64,000 bases of DNA, taken from positions 17,131 to 81,130 of the forward strand of contig CAZUJL010000018.1 of NCBI GenBank assembly GCA_964620045.1, written 5' to 3'. The translations under genes and the position numbers were made by a program. The first letter of the stretch is position 1. Every line of letters begins with the position of its first letter. The DNA comes from VFKU01 sp964620045 (GTDB lineage: Bacteria; Hydrogenedentota; Hydrogenedentia; Hydrogenedentales; GCA-2746185). The notes under the pieces were generated by a model. That model saw only the letters and a program-made list of their open reading frames with translations. It was not told the origin of the DNA and ran no database searches. This document shows, in pieces, positions 50,602 through 58,995 of this stretch.

Positions 50602-53238
50602 ATGAACGAAGAAAACCGTGAGCGCGCTGCTCCCAGTTTTTCCGGCCGGGGCCGTCGGCGCAGCACGAGCCGCTCGGTCCACATCGCCAATCGCGCGGCG
50701 GGTCTGCTGATTACCCTCGGTGGCAGCGCGACGATCCTGGCCATTTCGCTGGTCTGCGTGTTCCTCGTGTGGGTCGTCATCCCGCTGTTCATTTCGCCCT
50801 CGCTGGAATCAGAGCGGGAGCTTTCCGCGACGCTCGGCGCGCAAGATGCCGCGGGCGGCACGCCGTTTCGCTTGAACGAATACCTCACCATGGCGTGGTC
50901 GATGAACGCCGCCGGTGTCGTTCATTTGATCAGCCTCGATACGGGCGAGTCGCTCGCGGAACTCAAACCGCTCGGCGATCGGGCGCCGACGGCGATCTCG
51001 CCGGTCGCGGCGGATGGATTGATCGCGTTCGGGTTCGCCGATGGCACGGTTCAATACGGCCGGATCGCGTTCGCGACGCAGTTCCTCGATCAACAAAACC
51101 TGTCCGATGCACTCAAGGGGTTGAAAGTTGGCGCACGCATGCCGGCCGAGGGCGGTGTCGTCGAGCGTACCCCCGAAGGCCAGTATCGCCTGCAGACGAT
51201 CGAAGTGAAGCTCGAAGAACCGGTTTCGATCGAGCCCGGTGCGCGCGTCGAACTCATCGACATCACGGGCCGGGGCGATGGCCGCATCACGGTCGCGCTC
51301 ACGTCCACCAATACACTCCATGCAGATGAAATCACCAGCAAGAAAAATCTGATTACAAAAAAAACCACCGTGAAGAAGGTGGGCGGCAGCGCGAAACTCG
51401 AATTGGCCGCCGGCGAATCGCGGCCCGCCTGGCTGAAGCTCACCGGCCTCGGCGACAACGCCATGCTGTGTTGGCGCGACGGCCGCCTCCTGCGCTACGA
51501 CACGCGCAACGTCGAGACCCCGCAGTTGGCCGAAAGTATTTTCATCGTGCCGGAGCCGGATACGCAGGTGACGGCGCTCGAATTCTTGATTGGAAAAACC
51601 TCGCTCGTCGCGGGCGACAGCCGTGGGCGCGTGCGGGTGTGGTTCCGCGCGCATGCCGACGGCGCGAACACCAGCGACGGGCGTGTGCTCGCAATGGCGC
51701 ACGAACTCGCGCCGTCGAGCGCGGCCGTCTCGTCGATCGCGGTGTCGCAGCGCGGCCGCATGATCGCCACCGGATACGCAAACGGCCACGTGCGGCTCAG
51801 CCATGTCACGAGCGAGCGCATGCTGGTCGATGCGACGATGCCGGGCGAAGCGGCACCCGTCGCCGCGATTGCGCTTGGCCCGAAGGACGACGCGCTCGCC
51901 GCGCTGTCGACCACCAAAATGCAGATCTGGCGCATGGATGTGCCGCATCCGGAAATTTCCATGGCCGCCATCCTCACGCCGGTGTGGTACGAAGGTTCGC
52001 CGGCGCCCGCGCAGGTGTGGCAGTCGTCCAGCGGCACGGATGATTTCGAACCGAAGTACGGTTTATATCCGCTGATTTTCGGCACGCTCAAGGCGACCGT
52101 GTACTCGATGCTGTTCGGCGTGCCGGCGGCACTCTTGGCCGCGGTGTACACCAGCGAAATGATGGGCCGGCGCGCGCGCATGCGCGTGAAGCCCGTCATC
52201 GAAATGATGGCGAGTCTGCCCAGTGTCGTGCTCGGTTTCCTCGCGGCGCTCGTCGTCGCGCCGTGGATCGAGCAAGTCGTCCCCGCCTCTCTGCTGGCCT
52301 TCGCGACGATTCCCTTCGCAATCCTCCTTGGCGCGCATCTGTGGCAGTTGCTGCCGCGCCGCTTCGCCACGCGCAACGATCGCTGGCGCATTGTGTTCGT
52401 CGTCATCGCCATCGCCGCGGGCGGGTGGATGGCGGTCGCGCTCGGCCCGGTCCTCGAACGTACGTTGTTCGCCGGCGACATGCGCGCGTGGCTCGATGGG
52501 CAGGTGGGCACCGGCACGGGCGGGTGGATGATGTTGTTGTTCCCGCTGGCGGCCCTCGTCTGCGCGCTGGGCTCCGGCCGATTTGTGAACCCGTGGTTCC
52601 TGGGCGCGAGCGGGGGATGGTCGGATCTGAAAATCGCGCTCACGCGGCTGGGCATGTTCCTCGGGTTGTCCGGCGGCGCCGTGATCGTGGCGCTGGTCGT
52701 GTCCTACTTTCTCTCGAACGGTCCCTTCGGATTCTGGTCCTTCGATCCGCGCGGCGGGTTCGTGGACACCTACGTGCAACGCAACGCCTTCGTCGTCGGA
52801 TTCATCATGGGCTTCGCGATCATCCCGATCATTTACACCATTTCCGAAGACGCCTTGTCCGCCGTGCCGGATCACCTGCGCACCGCCTCGCTCGGCTCCG
52901 GCGCCACGCCGTGGCAGACGGCTGTGCGTATCATCATCCCGACGGCGGCGAGCGGCCTGTTCTCGGCCGTCATGATCGGCTTCGGCCGCGCGGTCGGCGA
53001 GACCATGATCGTGCTGATGGCGGCCGGCAACACGCCTGTAATGGAGTGGAACATTTTCAACGGCTTCCGCACGCTGTCGGCGAACATCGCCGTGGAACTG
53101 CCGGAGGCCGTGCGCGATTCGACGCACTACCGCATGCTGTTCCTCGCGGCCTTGTCGCTGTTTGCCATCACCTTCGTGCTGAATACGGTGGCGGAGACCA
53201 TTCGCCAGCGCTTCCGCAAGCGGGCATTCCAGATATGA
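50602..53238 (+). CDS. pstC: Phosphate ABC transporter permease with beta-propeller-like insertion
   Basis: An 878-residue protein; typical PstC is ~300. The ATG at 50602 follows AGGAG by 6 bases. One N-terminal span (~30-60) is followed by ~400 residues that read as repeated beta-blades (VVHLISLDTGESLAEL, DGLIAFGFADGTVQYGRI, TALEFLIGKTSLVAGDSRGRVRVWFR, GRMIATGYANGHVRLSH), a WD40/quinoprotein-like propeller placed outside the membrane. The permease core starts near residue 490 (GTLKATVYSMLFGVPAALLAAVYTSE) and contains the EAA-type loop LRTASLGSGATPWQTAVRIIIP. The stop overlaps the pstA start. Confidence 0.9.
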   Translation: MNEENRERAAPSFSGRGRRRSTSRSVHIANRAAGLLITLGGSATILAISLVCVFLVWVVIPLFISPSLESERELSATLGAQDAAGGTPFRLNEYLTMAWSMNAAGVVHLISLDTGESLAELKPLGDRAPTAISPVAADGLIAFGFADGTVQYGRIAFATQFLDQQNLSDALKGLKVGARMPAEGGVVERTPEGQYRLQTIEVKLEEPVSIEPGARVELIDITGRGDGRITVALTSTNTLHADEITSKKNLITKKTTVKKVGGSAKLELAAGESRPAWLKLTGLGDNAMLCWRDGRLLRYDTRNVETPQLAESIFIVPEPDTQVTALEFLIGKTSLVAGDSRGRVRVWFRAHADGANTSDGRVLAMAHELAPSSAAVSSIAVSQRGRMIATGYANGHVRLSHVTSERMLVDATMPGEAAPVAAIALGPKDDALAALSTTKMQIWRMDVPHPEISMAAILTPVWYEGSPAPAQVWQSSSGTDDFEPKYGLYPLIFGTLKATVYSMLFGVPAALLAAVYTSEMMGRRARMRVKPVIEMMASLPSVVLGFLAALVVAPWIEQVVPASLLAFATIPFAILLGAHLWQLLPRRFATRNDRWRIVFVVIAIAAGGWMAVALGPVLERTLFAGDMRAWLDGQVGTGTGGWMMLLFPLAALVCALGSGRFVNPWFLGASGGWSDLKIALTRLGMFLGLSGGAVIVALVVSYFLSNGPFGFWSFDPRGGFVDTYVQRNAFVVGFIMGFAIIPIIYTISEDALSAVPDHLRTASLGSGATPWQTAVRIIIPTAASGLFSAVMIGFGRAVGETMIVLMAAGNTPVMEWNIFNGFRTLSANIAVELPEAVRDSTHYRMLFLAALSLFAITFVLNTVAETIRQRFRKRAFQI

Positions 53239-55028
53239 ACATGCTGCGCACACCAGAGCGCGCGCCCGCGACCCACGCGCCACGCGCGACCGACACCGCG
53301 CAGGCCACCAAGCCGCGCCGTCGCCGGGGCGGTGCCGCCGCGAGCATGCTTGCGCGCGCCGAACCGATGGTGTGGTTCACGGGCGGCGGCCTCGCGATCT
53401 GTTTGATCATGATCGTCGGTCTGTTGCTGTACGTGTTCGTACAAGGGACTTCGACCTTCTGGCCCGGCGCGATCGTGGAAGTGAAGACCATCGACGGCCG
53501 CGCGCTGATGGGCGAGGTGACGCGCGGCGAGTCGTTCCGTCCCGCCGAAGACGTATTCGAAGCGTTTCCGGAAGAATTCCGTGCGCTCGCGCTGCAACGC
53601 GTGACGGCGGCCGATGGTATCGCGTATCGCCGCCTGCTGCGCACGGGCAACTTCGATCTGACGAGCGAACACTTTACCTGGGTCAGCGATTTCGAAATTG
53701 CCGACGGCGGGGAATCGACGCCGGAGTGGGCGCTGCTCTTCGAGCGCCGCTCGTGGGGCCGGTTTTATGGTTTTCCAAAGGCCTTCCTGATCGACGATCA
53801 GCCGGTGGCCACCGAGCCGCAAGCAATCTGGGCGAAGTACGAAGAACTGCATCCCGGTGTGTTGAAGCGCTGGGACGAACGCCGCGCGCTGGAAAAGGAC
53901 GATATCGGTCACTTGAACCACGCGCTGGAAGAAGAGCGCCTGCGCCTGCGACGCATCGAGTTGAAGCACGGTCAGGATTCCGACCAGTGGCGCACGGCGA
54001 ATGAGCGGTATGCACAGCAGGAAGCCGCATCGAAGGAACAGTTCGCCGCCATCCGCGCGAAGATCGATGCGCTGAACGCCGAGAACAGCAAATATAAAGT
54101 GCTGGTGACGACAGCGGACGGCCAGGAAAAGGCGATTCTGCTGGACGATATTGTGCTCGCCTTCACGCCGAACCGGCTGAGTGTTGCCGGAAAATCCGGC
54201 GTGTACCTCGCGCGGTGGCGCGAGTTCCTGTTCGACGAACCCCGCGAAGCGAACAGCGAAGGCGGAGTGTTTCCGGCAATCTTTGGCACGGTGGTGATGA
54301 CGCTGCTGATGTCGCTGGCCGTCGTCCCGTTCGGCGTACTCGCCGCGTTGTACATCCGCGAATACGCGAAGGCCGGGCCGCTCGTGAGCGCCGTGCGCAT
54401 CGCGATCAACAACCTCGCCGGTGTGCCGAGCATCGTGTTTGGCGTGTTCGGCCTCGGTTTCTTCAGCTACATCATCGGCGCGAACATCGACCAGCTCTTG
54501 TTCTCCGAAAAACTGCCGAACCCAACGCTGGGCACCGGCGGCATCCTGTGGGCCTCGCTCACGCTCGCCCTGCTGACGCTGCCGGTCGTGATCGTGGCGA
54601 CGGAAGAAGCGCTCGCCGCGGTGCCGAACTCCATGCGCGAAGGGTCATACGCCTGCGGCGCGAGCAAGTGGCAGACGATCCGCCGGATCGTGTTGCCGCG
54701 CGCGATGCCGGGCGTGATCACGGGGCTTATTCTGGCCATGGCGCGCGGCGCGGGCGAAGTGGCGCCGCTGATGCTCGTGGGCGCCGTGAAACTCGCGCCG
54801 GAACTACCGATCGACGGCTACTTCCCCTATGTGCACCTCGAGCGCAGCTTCATGCACCTCGGGTTCCACATTTACGACCTGGGTTTCCAAAGCCAGAACA
54901 GCGAAGCGTCGAAGCCAATGGTGTTCACGACGACGCTGCTGTTGATCACGATCATTTTTATTTTGAACGCACTGGGTGTCTTGCTGCGCGCGCGCTTGCG
55001 CCGCAAATACGCCAGTTCGGTGTTCTAA
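53235..55028 (+). CDS. pstA: Phosphate ABC transporter permease with long soluble insertion
   Basis: A 597-residue protein; typical PstA is ~290. The start ATG overlaps the pstC stop (ATGA). An Arg-rich cytosolic head and one span (~48-72) precede ~270 outer residues that include a likely coiled coil (HLNHALEEERLRLRRIELKHGQ...QEAASKEQFAAIRAKIDALNAEN). The permease core from ~350 (GTVVMTLLMSLAVVPFGVLAALYIREY) carries the EAA loop MREGSYACGASKWQTIRRIVLP. Its insertion and that of PstC presumably form a joint extracytoplasmic structure. Confidence 0.9.
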   Translation: MNMLRTPERAPATHAPRATDTAQATKPRRRRGGAAASMLARAEPMVWFTGGGLAICLIMIVGLLLYVFVQGTSTFWPGAIVEVKTIDGRALMGEVTRGESFRPAEDVFEAFPEEFRALALQRVTAADGIAYRRLLRTGNFDLTSEHFTWVSDFEIADGGESTPEWALLFERRSWGRFYGFPKAFLIDDQPVATEPQAIWAKYEELHPGVLKRWDERRALEKDDIGHLNHALEEERLRLRRIELKHGQDSDQWRTANERYAQQEAASKEQFAAIRAKIDALNAENSKYKVLVTTADGQEKAILLDDIVLAFTPNRLSVAGKSGVYLARWREFLFDEPREANSEGGVFPAIFGTVVMTLLMSLAVVPFGVLAALYIREYAKAGPLVSAVRIAINNLAGVPSIVFGVFGLGFFSYIIGANIDQLLFSEKLPNPTLGTGGILWASLTLALLTLPVVIVATEEALAAVPNSMREGSYACGASKWQTIRRIVLPRAMPGVITGLILAMARGAGEVAPLMLVGAVKLAPELPIDGYFPYVHLERSFMHLGFHIYDLGFQSQNSEASKPMVFTTTLLLITIIFILNALGVLLRARLRRKYASSVF

Positions 55029-55037
55029 GGAGGCGGC

Positions 55038-55898
55038 ATGGGTACCGTTCGCGAACCGGTGACACGTACGCGCGGCAATCGTTTGGCGGCGATTGCGGCC
55101 GGCGAAACGATAGCATCAGAAATTCACAAGGAAATCTCCACCGTCACGCCGGTGCTCAGCGTGGAAAATTTCTGCTTGTTCTACAGCCAGGCGCAGGCGC
55201 TGTACAACATCAACATGCTCGTGCCCGAAGGAAACGTCACCGCGCTGATTGGTCCATCCGGCTGCGGAAAATCCACGCTGATCCGATCCGTGAACCGCAT
55301 CAACGACCTGCTCGGCATCGTGCGCACGACGGGCGACATGAAGCTGCACGGCTCGTCGATATACGAATCGAGCGTGGACGTGATCGAACTGCGCAAGCGC
55401 ATGGGCATGGTGTTCCAGAAGCCCAACCCGTTCCCCATGAGCATCTACGAGAACGTCGTATATTCCCTGCGCATCGACGGCGAGCGCAGCAAGGCCGTGC
55501 TGGATGAAGTGTGCGAGAAGAGCCTGCGCGGCGCGGCGCTGTGGGAAGAGGCCAAGGACCGCCTGCACGAAAGCGCGCTCGGCCTCTCCGGCGGCCAGCA
55601 ACAACGCCTGTGCATCGCGCGCGCCATCGCCGCCGAGCCCGAGGTGCTGCTGATGGACGAGCCCTGCTCCGCGCTGGACCCGATCGCCACGGGCAAAATC
55701 GAAGACCTCATCGCCGAGCTGCGCGGCAACTACACGATCCTTATGGTGACGCATAACATGCAGCAGGCGGCGCGGGCCAGCGATTACACGGCCTTCATGT
55801 ACCTCGGGCGGCTGCTGGAGTACGGGCCGACCGACGTCATGTTCCAGAATCCGCACCTTCAAGAGACCCAGGATTATGTAACCGGGAGATTCGGCTGA
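55038..55898 (+). CDS. pstB: Phosphate ABC transporter ATP-binding protein
   Basis: A 286-residue ATPase: Walker A GPSGCGKSTLIR, Q-loop VFQKPNPFPMSIYENV, signature LSGGQQQRLCIARAIA, Walker B VLLMDEPCSALD, H-loop VTHNMQQA. FQKPNPFP is specific to PstB. The first ~38 residues are extra compared with most PstB. AAGGAGG lies 4 bases before the ATG, and the gene starts 9 bases after pstA. Confidence 0.96.
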   Translation: MGTVREPVTRTRGNRLAAIAAGETIASEIHKEISTVTPVLSVENFCLFYSQAQALYNINMLVPEGNVTALIGPSGCGKSTLIRSVNRINDLLGIVRTTGDMKLHGSSIYESSVDVIELRKRMGMVFQKPNPFPMSIYENVVYSLRIDGERSKAVLDEVCEKSLRGAALWEEAKDRLHESALGLSGGQQQRLCIARAIAAEPEVLLMDEPCSALDPIATGKIEDLIAELRGNYTILMVTHNMQQAARASDYTAFMYLGRLLEYGPTDVMFQNPHLQETQDYVTGRFG

Positions 55899-55972
55899 TG
55901 CTGCTGGAGCCGGTGATATACTTTGATTTGAGGGAACAGGCCGGGGAAGGCCTACGGAGAGAGGCGACCTTC

Positions 55973-56680
55973 ATGTCCATCCATTCGGTGCGCGCGATCG
56001 ACCAACTGAAACGGCACCTGCTACAGGTGAGCACGCGCGTGGAAGAAGCGCTGCGGAACGCCGTAGAGGCGCTGGAAAAGCGCGATTTTGACCTCGCGAT
56101 CCGCGTGACCGAGGGCGACCGGCAAATCGACGAGCTCGAAGTGGACGTCGAGGAAGAATGCCTGAAACTGCTCGCGCTGTTTCAGCCGGTCGCGGCCGAC
56201 CTTCGCTTTATCGTCGCCGTGCTCAAAATTAACAACGACCTTGAACGCGTGGGCGACCTCGCGGTGAACATCGCCGAGCGCGCGGCGTTCCTCGCGCGGC
56301 AGAAGCCGGTGAACCTTCCGTTTAACTTCAAGTCGATGACAGAGAAGGCGCAGTGGATGCTGAAGCATTCCATCGACGCGCTCGTGAACAGCGATCCCGA
56401 GCGGGCGTGGGCCGTGATCGCGGCCGACGACGAAGTCGACGCGATGAACCGCGAGATGTACACGCTCGTGCAGGACGGCATCCGCGCGAATCCGGACCAG
56501 ATGAATTCACTGATCCATATGCTCAGCATTTCGCGCCACCTGGAGCGCATCGCGGATCAGGCGACGAATATCGCCGAGGACGTGATCTACATGGTGCAGG
56601 GCGAGATCGTGCGCCACCGCGTGGAAAAGTATTTGCCGGAGCGCGAAGCAGTGCCGGCCGCCGTGAAGATCAACCGCTAA
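55973..56680 (+). CDS. phoU: Phosphate transport regulator
   Basis: A 235-residue all-helical protein with the two PhoU repeats: EVDVEEECLKLLALFQPVAADLRFIVAVLKINNDLERVGDLAVNIAERA and the second, weaker, ending MLSISRHLERIADQATNIAEDVIYMVQGEIVRH. I chose the ATG at 55973 because GAGAGAGG sits 8 bases before it and PhoU sequences start there; an in-frame ATG at 55898 adds 25 residues outside the family. It couples the transporter state to PhoR. Confidence 0.95.
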   Translation: MSIHSVRAIDQLKRHLLQVSTRVEEALRNAVEALEKRDFDLAIRVTEGDRQIDELEVDVEEECLKLLALFQPVAADLRFIVAVLKINNDLERVGDLAVNIAERAAFLARQKPVNLPFNFKSMTEKAQWMLKHSIDALVNSDPERAWAVIAADDEVDAMNREMYTLVQDGIRANPDQMNSLIHMLSISRHLERIADQATNIAEDVIYMVQGEIVRHRVEKYLPEREAVPAAVKINR

Positions 56681-56689
56681 GCACGGGGC

Positions 56690-56872
56690 CTAGTTTCGTT
56701 CGGGAGCCGGGAGCCGGTGGGCCAGCCGGTCGTAGGCTTCCTGTGCCTTCGATTCGGCCACTTCGAGCTTCACCGCAAGCAGCACGGCCGTGAGCGCGCG
56801 CGCGAACTCGATTTCCTCGCGGATACGCTTTTCGACAATGTAATCGCTCACGTGAGCGTGCTCCCCAAACAC
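56690..56872 (-). CDS. Small helical protein, 60 aa
   Basis: A charged, mostly helical protein (YIVEKRIREEIEFARALTAVLLAVKLEVAESKAQEAYDRLAHRL). It starts at GTG 56872 behind AGGGG; TTG at 56878 is in frame but too near that site. It converges on phoU. I recognise no family and a chance frame cannot be excluded. Confidence 0.4.
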   Translation of the reverse strand: MFGEHAHVSDYIVEKRIREEIEFARALTAVLLAVKLEVAESKAQEAYDRLAHRLPAPERN

Positions 56873-56956
56873 ATCCAATCCCCTTATGGACGTGATGATA
56901 GAATACGGCGCTCTTGGAATTTTGTCAATAGTTTACCTGTCTCGCCCGAGGTGACT

Positions 56957-57739
56957 GTGGCCGAAACCTTCACAATGTGCGCGTGGATTCTGCTGTTCTA
57001 CGTCGTATTCCAGTGGCTCGGCAGCGTATTTCTCGAGGATGCCAGCATCGTCGATCGATTTTGGGGCGGCGGCTTCGCCCTCGCGGCGCTGGTGTCGTTT
57101 TCCTACATGGATCGCATGACGCCGCGCGCGCTGTTGCTGCTCGCGATGGCCGTGATCTGGGGGCTGCGCCTTTCGCTATACCTCACCTGGCGCAACTGGG
57201 GTCAGGGCGAGGACTACCGCTACGCGGCGATGCGCAAGCGCCACGGCGCCCGATTCGTCGTGCTCAGCCTGTTCACCGTCTTTCTTTTCCAGGGCGTGCT
57301 CACGTGGATCATTTCGTTACCGTTGCAGGTGGGCATCGCGGCGAAACAGGGCGAGCTCAACGTACTCGATTATATCGGCGCGGCCTTGTGGCTGATCGGG
57401 CTGTTGTTCGAAAGCGTGGGGGACTTCCAGCTCGCGCGCTTCAAGGCGAATCCGGCCAACAAGGGCACGGTGATGGACCGCGGCCTGTGGCGGTATACCC
57501 GGCACCCGAATTACTTCGGCGACGCGCTGCTGTGGTGGGGCATCTTTCTTGTTGCGGCGTCTGCGCCGTATGGCGTGTACACGATTTTCAGCCCCGCGCT
57601 AATGACGTTTTTGCTGATGCGCGTATCGGGCGTGCGGTTGCTGGAGAAAAAATTGCGGAAGACGAAGCCGGCATATGCGGCCTATGCCGCGGAGACGAAT
57701 GCGTTTTTCCCGGGACCGCCGAAACGCGCGGCGCAGTGA
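56957..57739 (+). CDS. DUF1295 / steroid 5-alpha-reductase-like membrane protein
   Basis: A 260-residue protein with about six spans. WRNWGQGEDYRYAAMRKRHG and GLWRYTRHPNYFGDALLWWGIFL, followed by RVSGVRLLEKKLRKTKPAYAAYAAETNAFFP, are the DUF1295 (PF06966) hallmarks and place it with the ICMT/steroid-reductase group that uses NADPH or methyl donors. The GTG at 56957, 5 bases behind GAGG, is preferred over upstream in-frame codons that lack family sequence. Confidence 0.85.
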   Translation: MAETFTMCAWILLFYVVFQWLGSVFLEDASIVDRFWGGGFALAALVSFSYMDRMTPRALLLLAMAVIWGLRLSLYLTWRNWGQGEDYRYAAMRKRHGARFVVLSLFTVFLFQGVLTWIISLPLQVGIAAKQGELNVLDYIGAALWLIGLLFESVGDFQLARFKANPANKGTVMDRGLWRYTRHPNYFGDALLWWGIFLVAASAPYGVYTIFSPALMTFLLMRVSGVRLLEKKLRKTKPAYAAYAAETNAFFPGPPKRAAQ

Positions 57740-58141
57740 CTAGGCCCGGAACACGTCCCACTCGGACTCGTTGTTGAGCCGCACGATGGTCTTTTCCACC
57801 GGCTCGCCGGGATTCACCTTGAAGACCTTGGCGAGTTGCGTCACTTCAAATACCCGATGGATTTCCTTGGACAGGCCGCAGAGCTGAATCGCGCCGCCGG
57901 TTTGTTTGGCGGCCTCGTTGATGCGCAGGAGTTCGGTGAGCGCGGCGCTGCTGAGGTACGTGATGTTCTGGAAGTTAATGAGCAGGCGGACCTTCGGGTG
58001 GTCCTTGATGTATTGAACGATCACGTCGCCGAAGGCTTGCGAACCTTCCGCGTCGAGCGAGGCCTCGGCGCCCAGCGTGGCGATGATGACGACACTTTCG
58101 GTGTCGTTAAAGGAAATCGGTACGGCGTCGTTCGAGCTCAT
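57740..58141 (-). CDS. STAS-domain anti-sigma-factor antagonist-like protein
   Basis: A 133-residue protein made of one STAS domain (VVIIATLGAEASLDAEGSQAFGDVIVQYI, LLINFQNITYLSSAALTELLRINEAAK). The serine pair after the LSS turn is where SpoIIAA-type proteins are phosphorylated. No kinase or phosphatase partner is adjacent. Its stop abuts the stop of the convergent DUF1295 gene. It could serve in a partner-switching circuit. Confidence 0.85.
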   Translation of the reverse strand: MSSNDAVPISFNDTESVVIIATLGAEASLDAEGSQAFGDVIVQYIKDHPKVRLLINFQNITYLSSAALTELLRINEAAKQTGGAIQLCGLSKEIHRVFEVTQLAKVFKVNPGEPVEKTIVRLNNESEWDVFRA

Positions 58142-58257
58142 CGTTTACCCCGCAGAAATCCGGCCCACGTAATCGAACTATTCTATGAACCGGACGCCCG
58201 TGGATCAACTCATGCGCGTCGGCGCGGCATTGGGGATTCAGCGCGTCGCGCGGTATC

Positions 58258-58995
58258 ATGCTACGCATGAATGCTGCCTCGCACACAGACTCCGCCGTGT
58301 TGTCCCTGCGCAAACTTACACGACAGCTGCGCTCCGGCGATCGCCATCTGACAATCCTCGACTCGGTCGATCTCGACGTACGCCGCGGCGAGTTCCTCGG
58401 CGTGCTTGGCCGCTCGGGCAGCGGAAAATCCACGATGCTCGCGCTGATGGCGGGCCTCGACCGGCCCAGCTCGGGCGAGGTGCTGTTCGAAGGCAAGCCC
58501 ATCCACACAATGTCCGAGGATGCGCTCGCTGTGTTGCGGCGCGACAAGATCGGATTCGTGTTCCAGGCCTTCCAGTTGCTCGGCCACTTGACCGCTCGCG
58601 AGAACGTGATGCTGCCAATGGAACTGAAGAAGGCGCGCGGCGCGCGGCAGCGTGCGAATGATCTGCTCGCGTCCGTCGGACTCGGCGATCGCGGGCACCA
58701 TTACCCCACGCAGCTTTCCGGCGGCGAACAGCAGCGCGTGGCGCTGGCGCGGGCGTTCGCGGCGGACCCGGCGCTGTTGCTGGCCGATGAGCCGACGGGA
58801 AATCTGGATACGACGACGGGCTCCACCGTGCTTGGATTGCTGGCGCAACTTCAGCGTGAGCGCGGCGTAACGCTGGTGCTTGTGACGCACGACGAAGCGG
58901 TCGCGCAACATGCCGACCGCCTTATTTTCCTGCGCGATGGCCGCATCGATCGCGAGGAGACGCCGCAACAGCACGCGCGCGAGGCCCGCGCGTGA
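58258..58995 (+). CDS. ABC transporter ATP-binding protein, LolD/YbbA-like
   Basis: A 245-residue ATPase: Walker A GRSGSGKSTMLALMAGLD, signature LSGGEQQRVALARAFA, Walker B LLLADEPTGNLD, H-loop VTHDEAVAQHADR. ADEPTGNLD is typical of the MacB/LolD/FtsE set. Neither the ATG at 58258 nor the one at 58267 has a clear ribosome site. The stop overlaps the permease start (GTGA). Confidence 0.92.
   Translation: MLRMNAASHTDSAVLSLRKLTRQLRSGDRHLTILDSVDLDVRRGEFLGVLGRSGSGKSTMLALMAGLDRPSSGEVLFEGKPIHTMSEDALAVLRRDKIGFVFQAFQLLGHLTARENVMLPMELKKARGARQRANDLLASVGLGDRGHHYPTQLSGGEQQRVALARAFAADPALLLADEPTGNLDTTTGSTVLGLLAQLQRERGVTLVLVTHDEAVAQHADRLIFLRDGRIDREETPQQHAREARA

Noticed and set aside
52263..53234. Extension of the pstA frame 972 bases upstream into pstC
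   Set aside because: The extension is Arg-rich and antisense-like. PstA begins at the ATG that overlaps the pstC stop.
54215..55507. 430-residue plus-strand frame across pstA and pstB
   Set aside because: Arg-rich shifted frame over two well-supported genes, with no motif.
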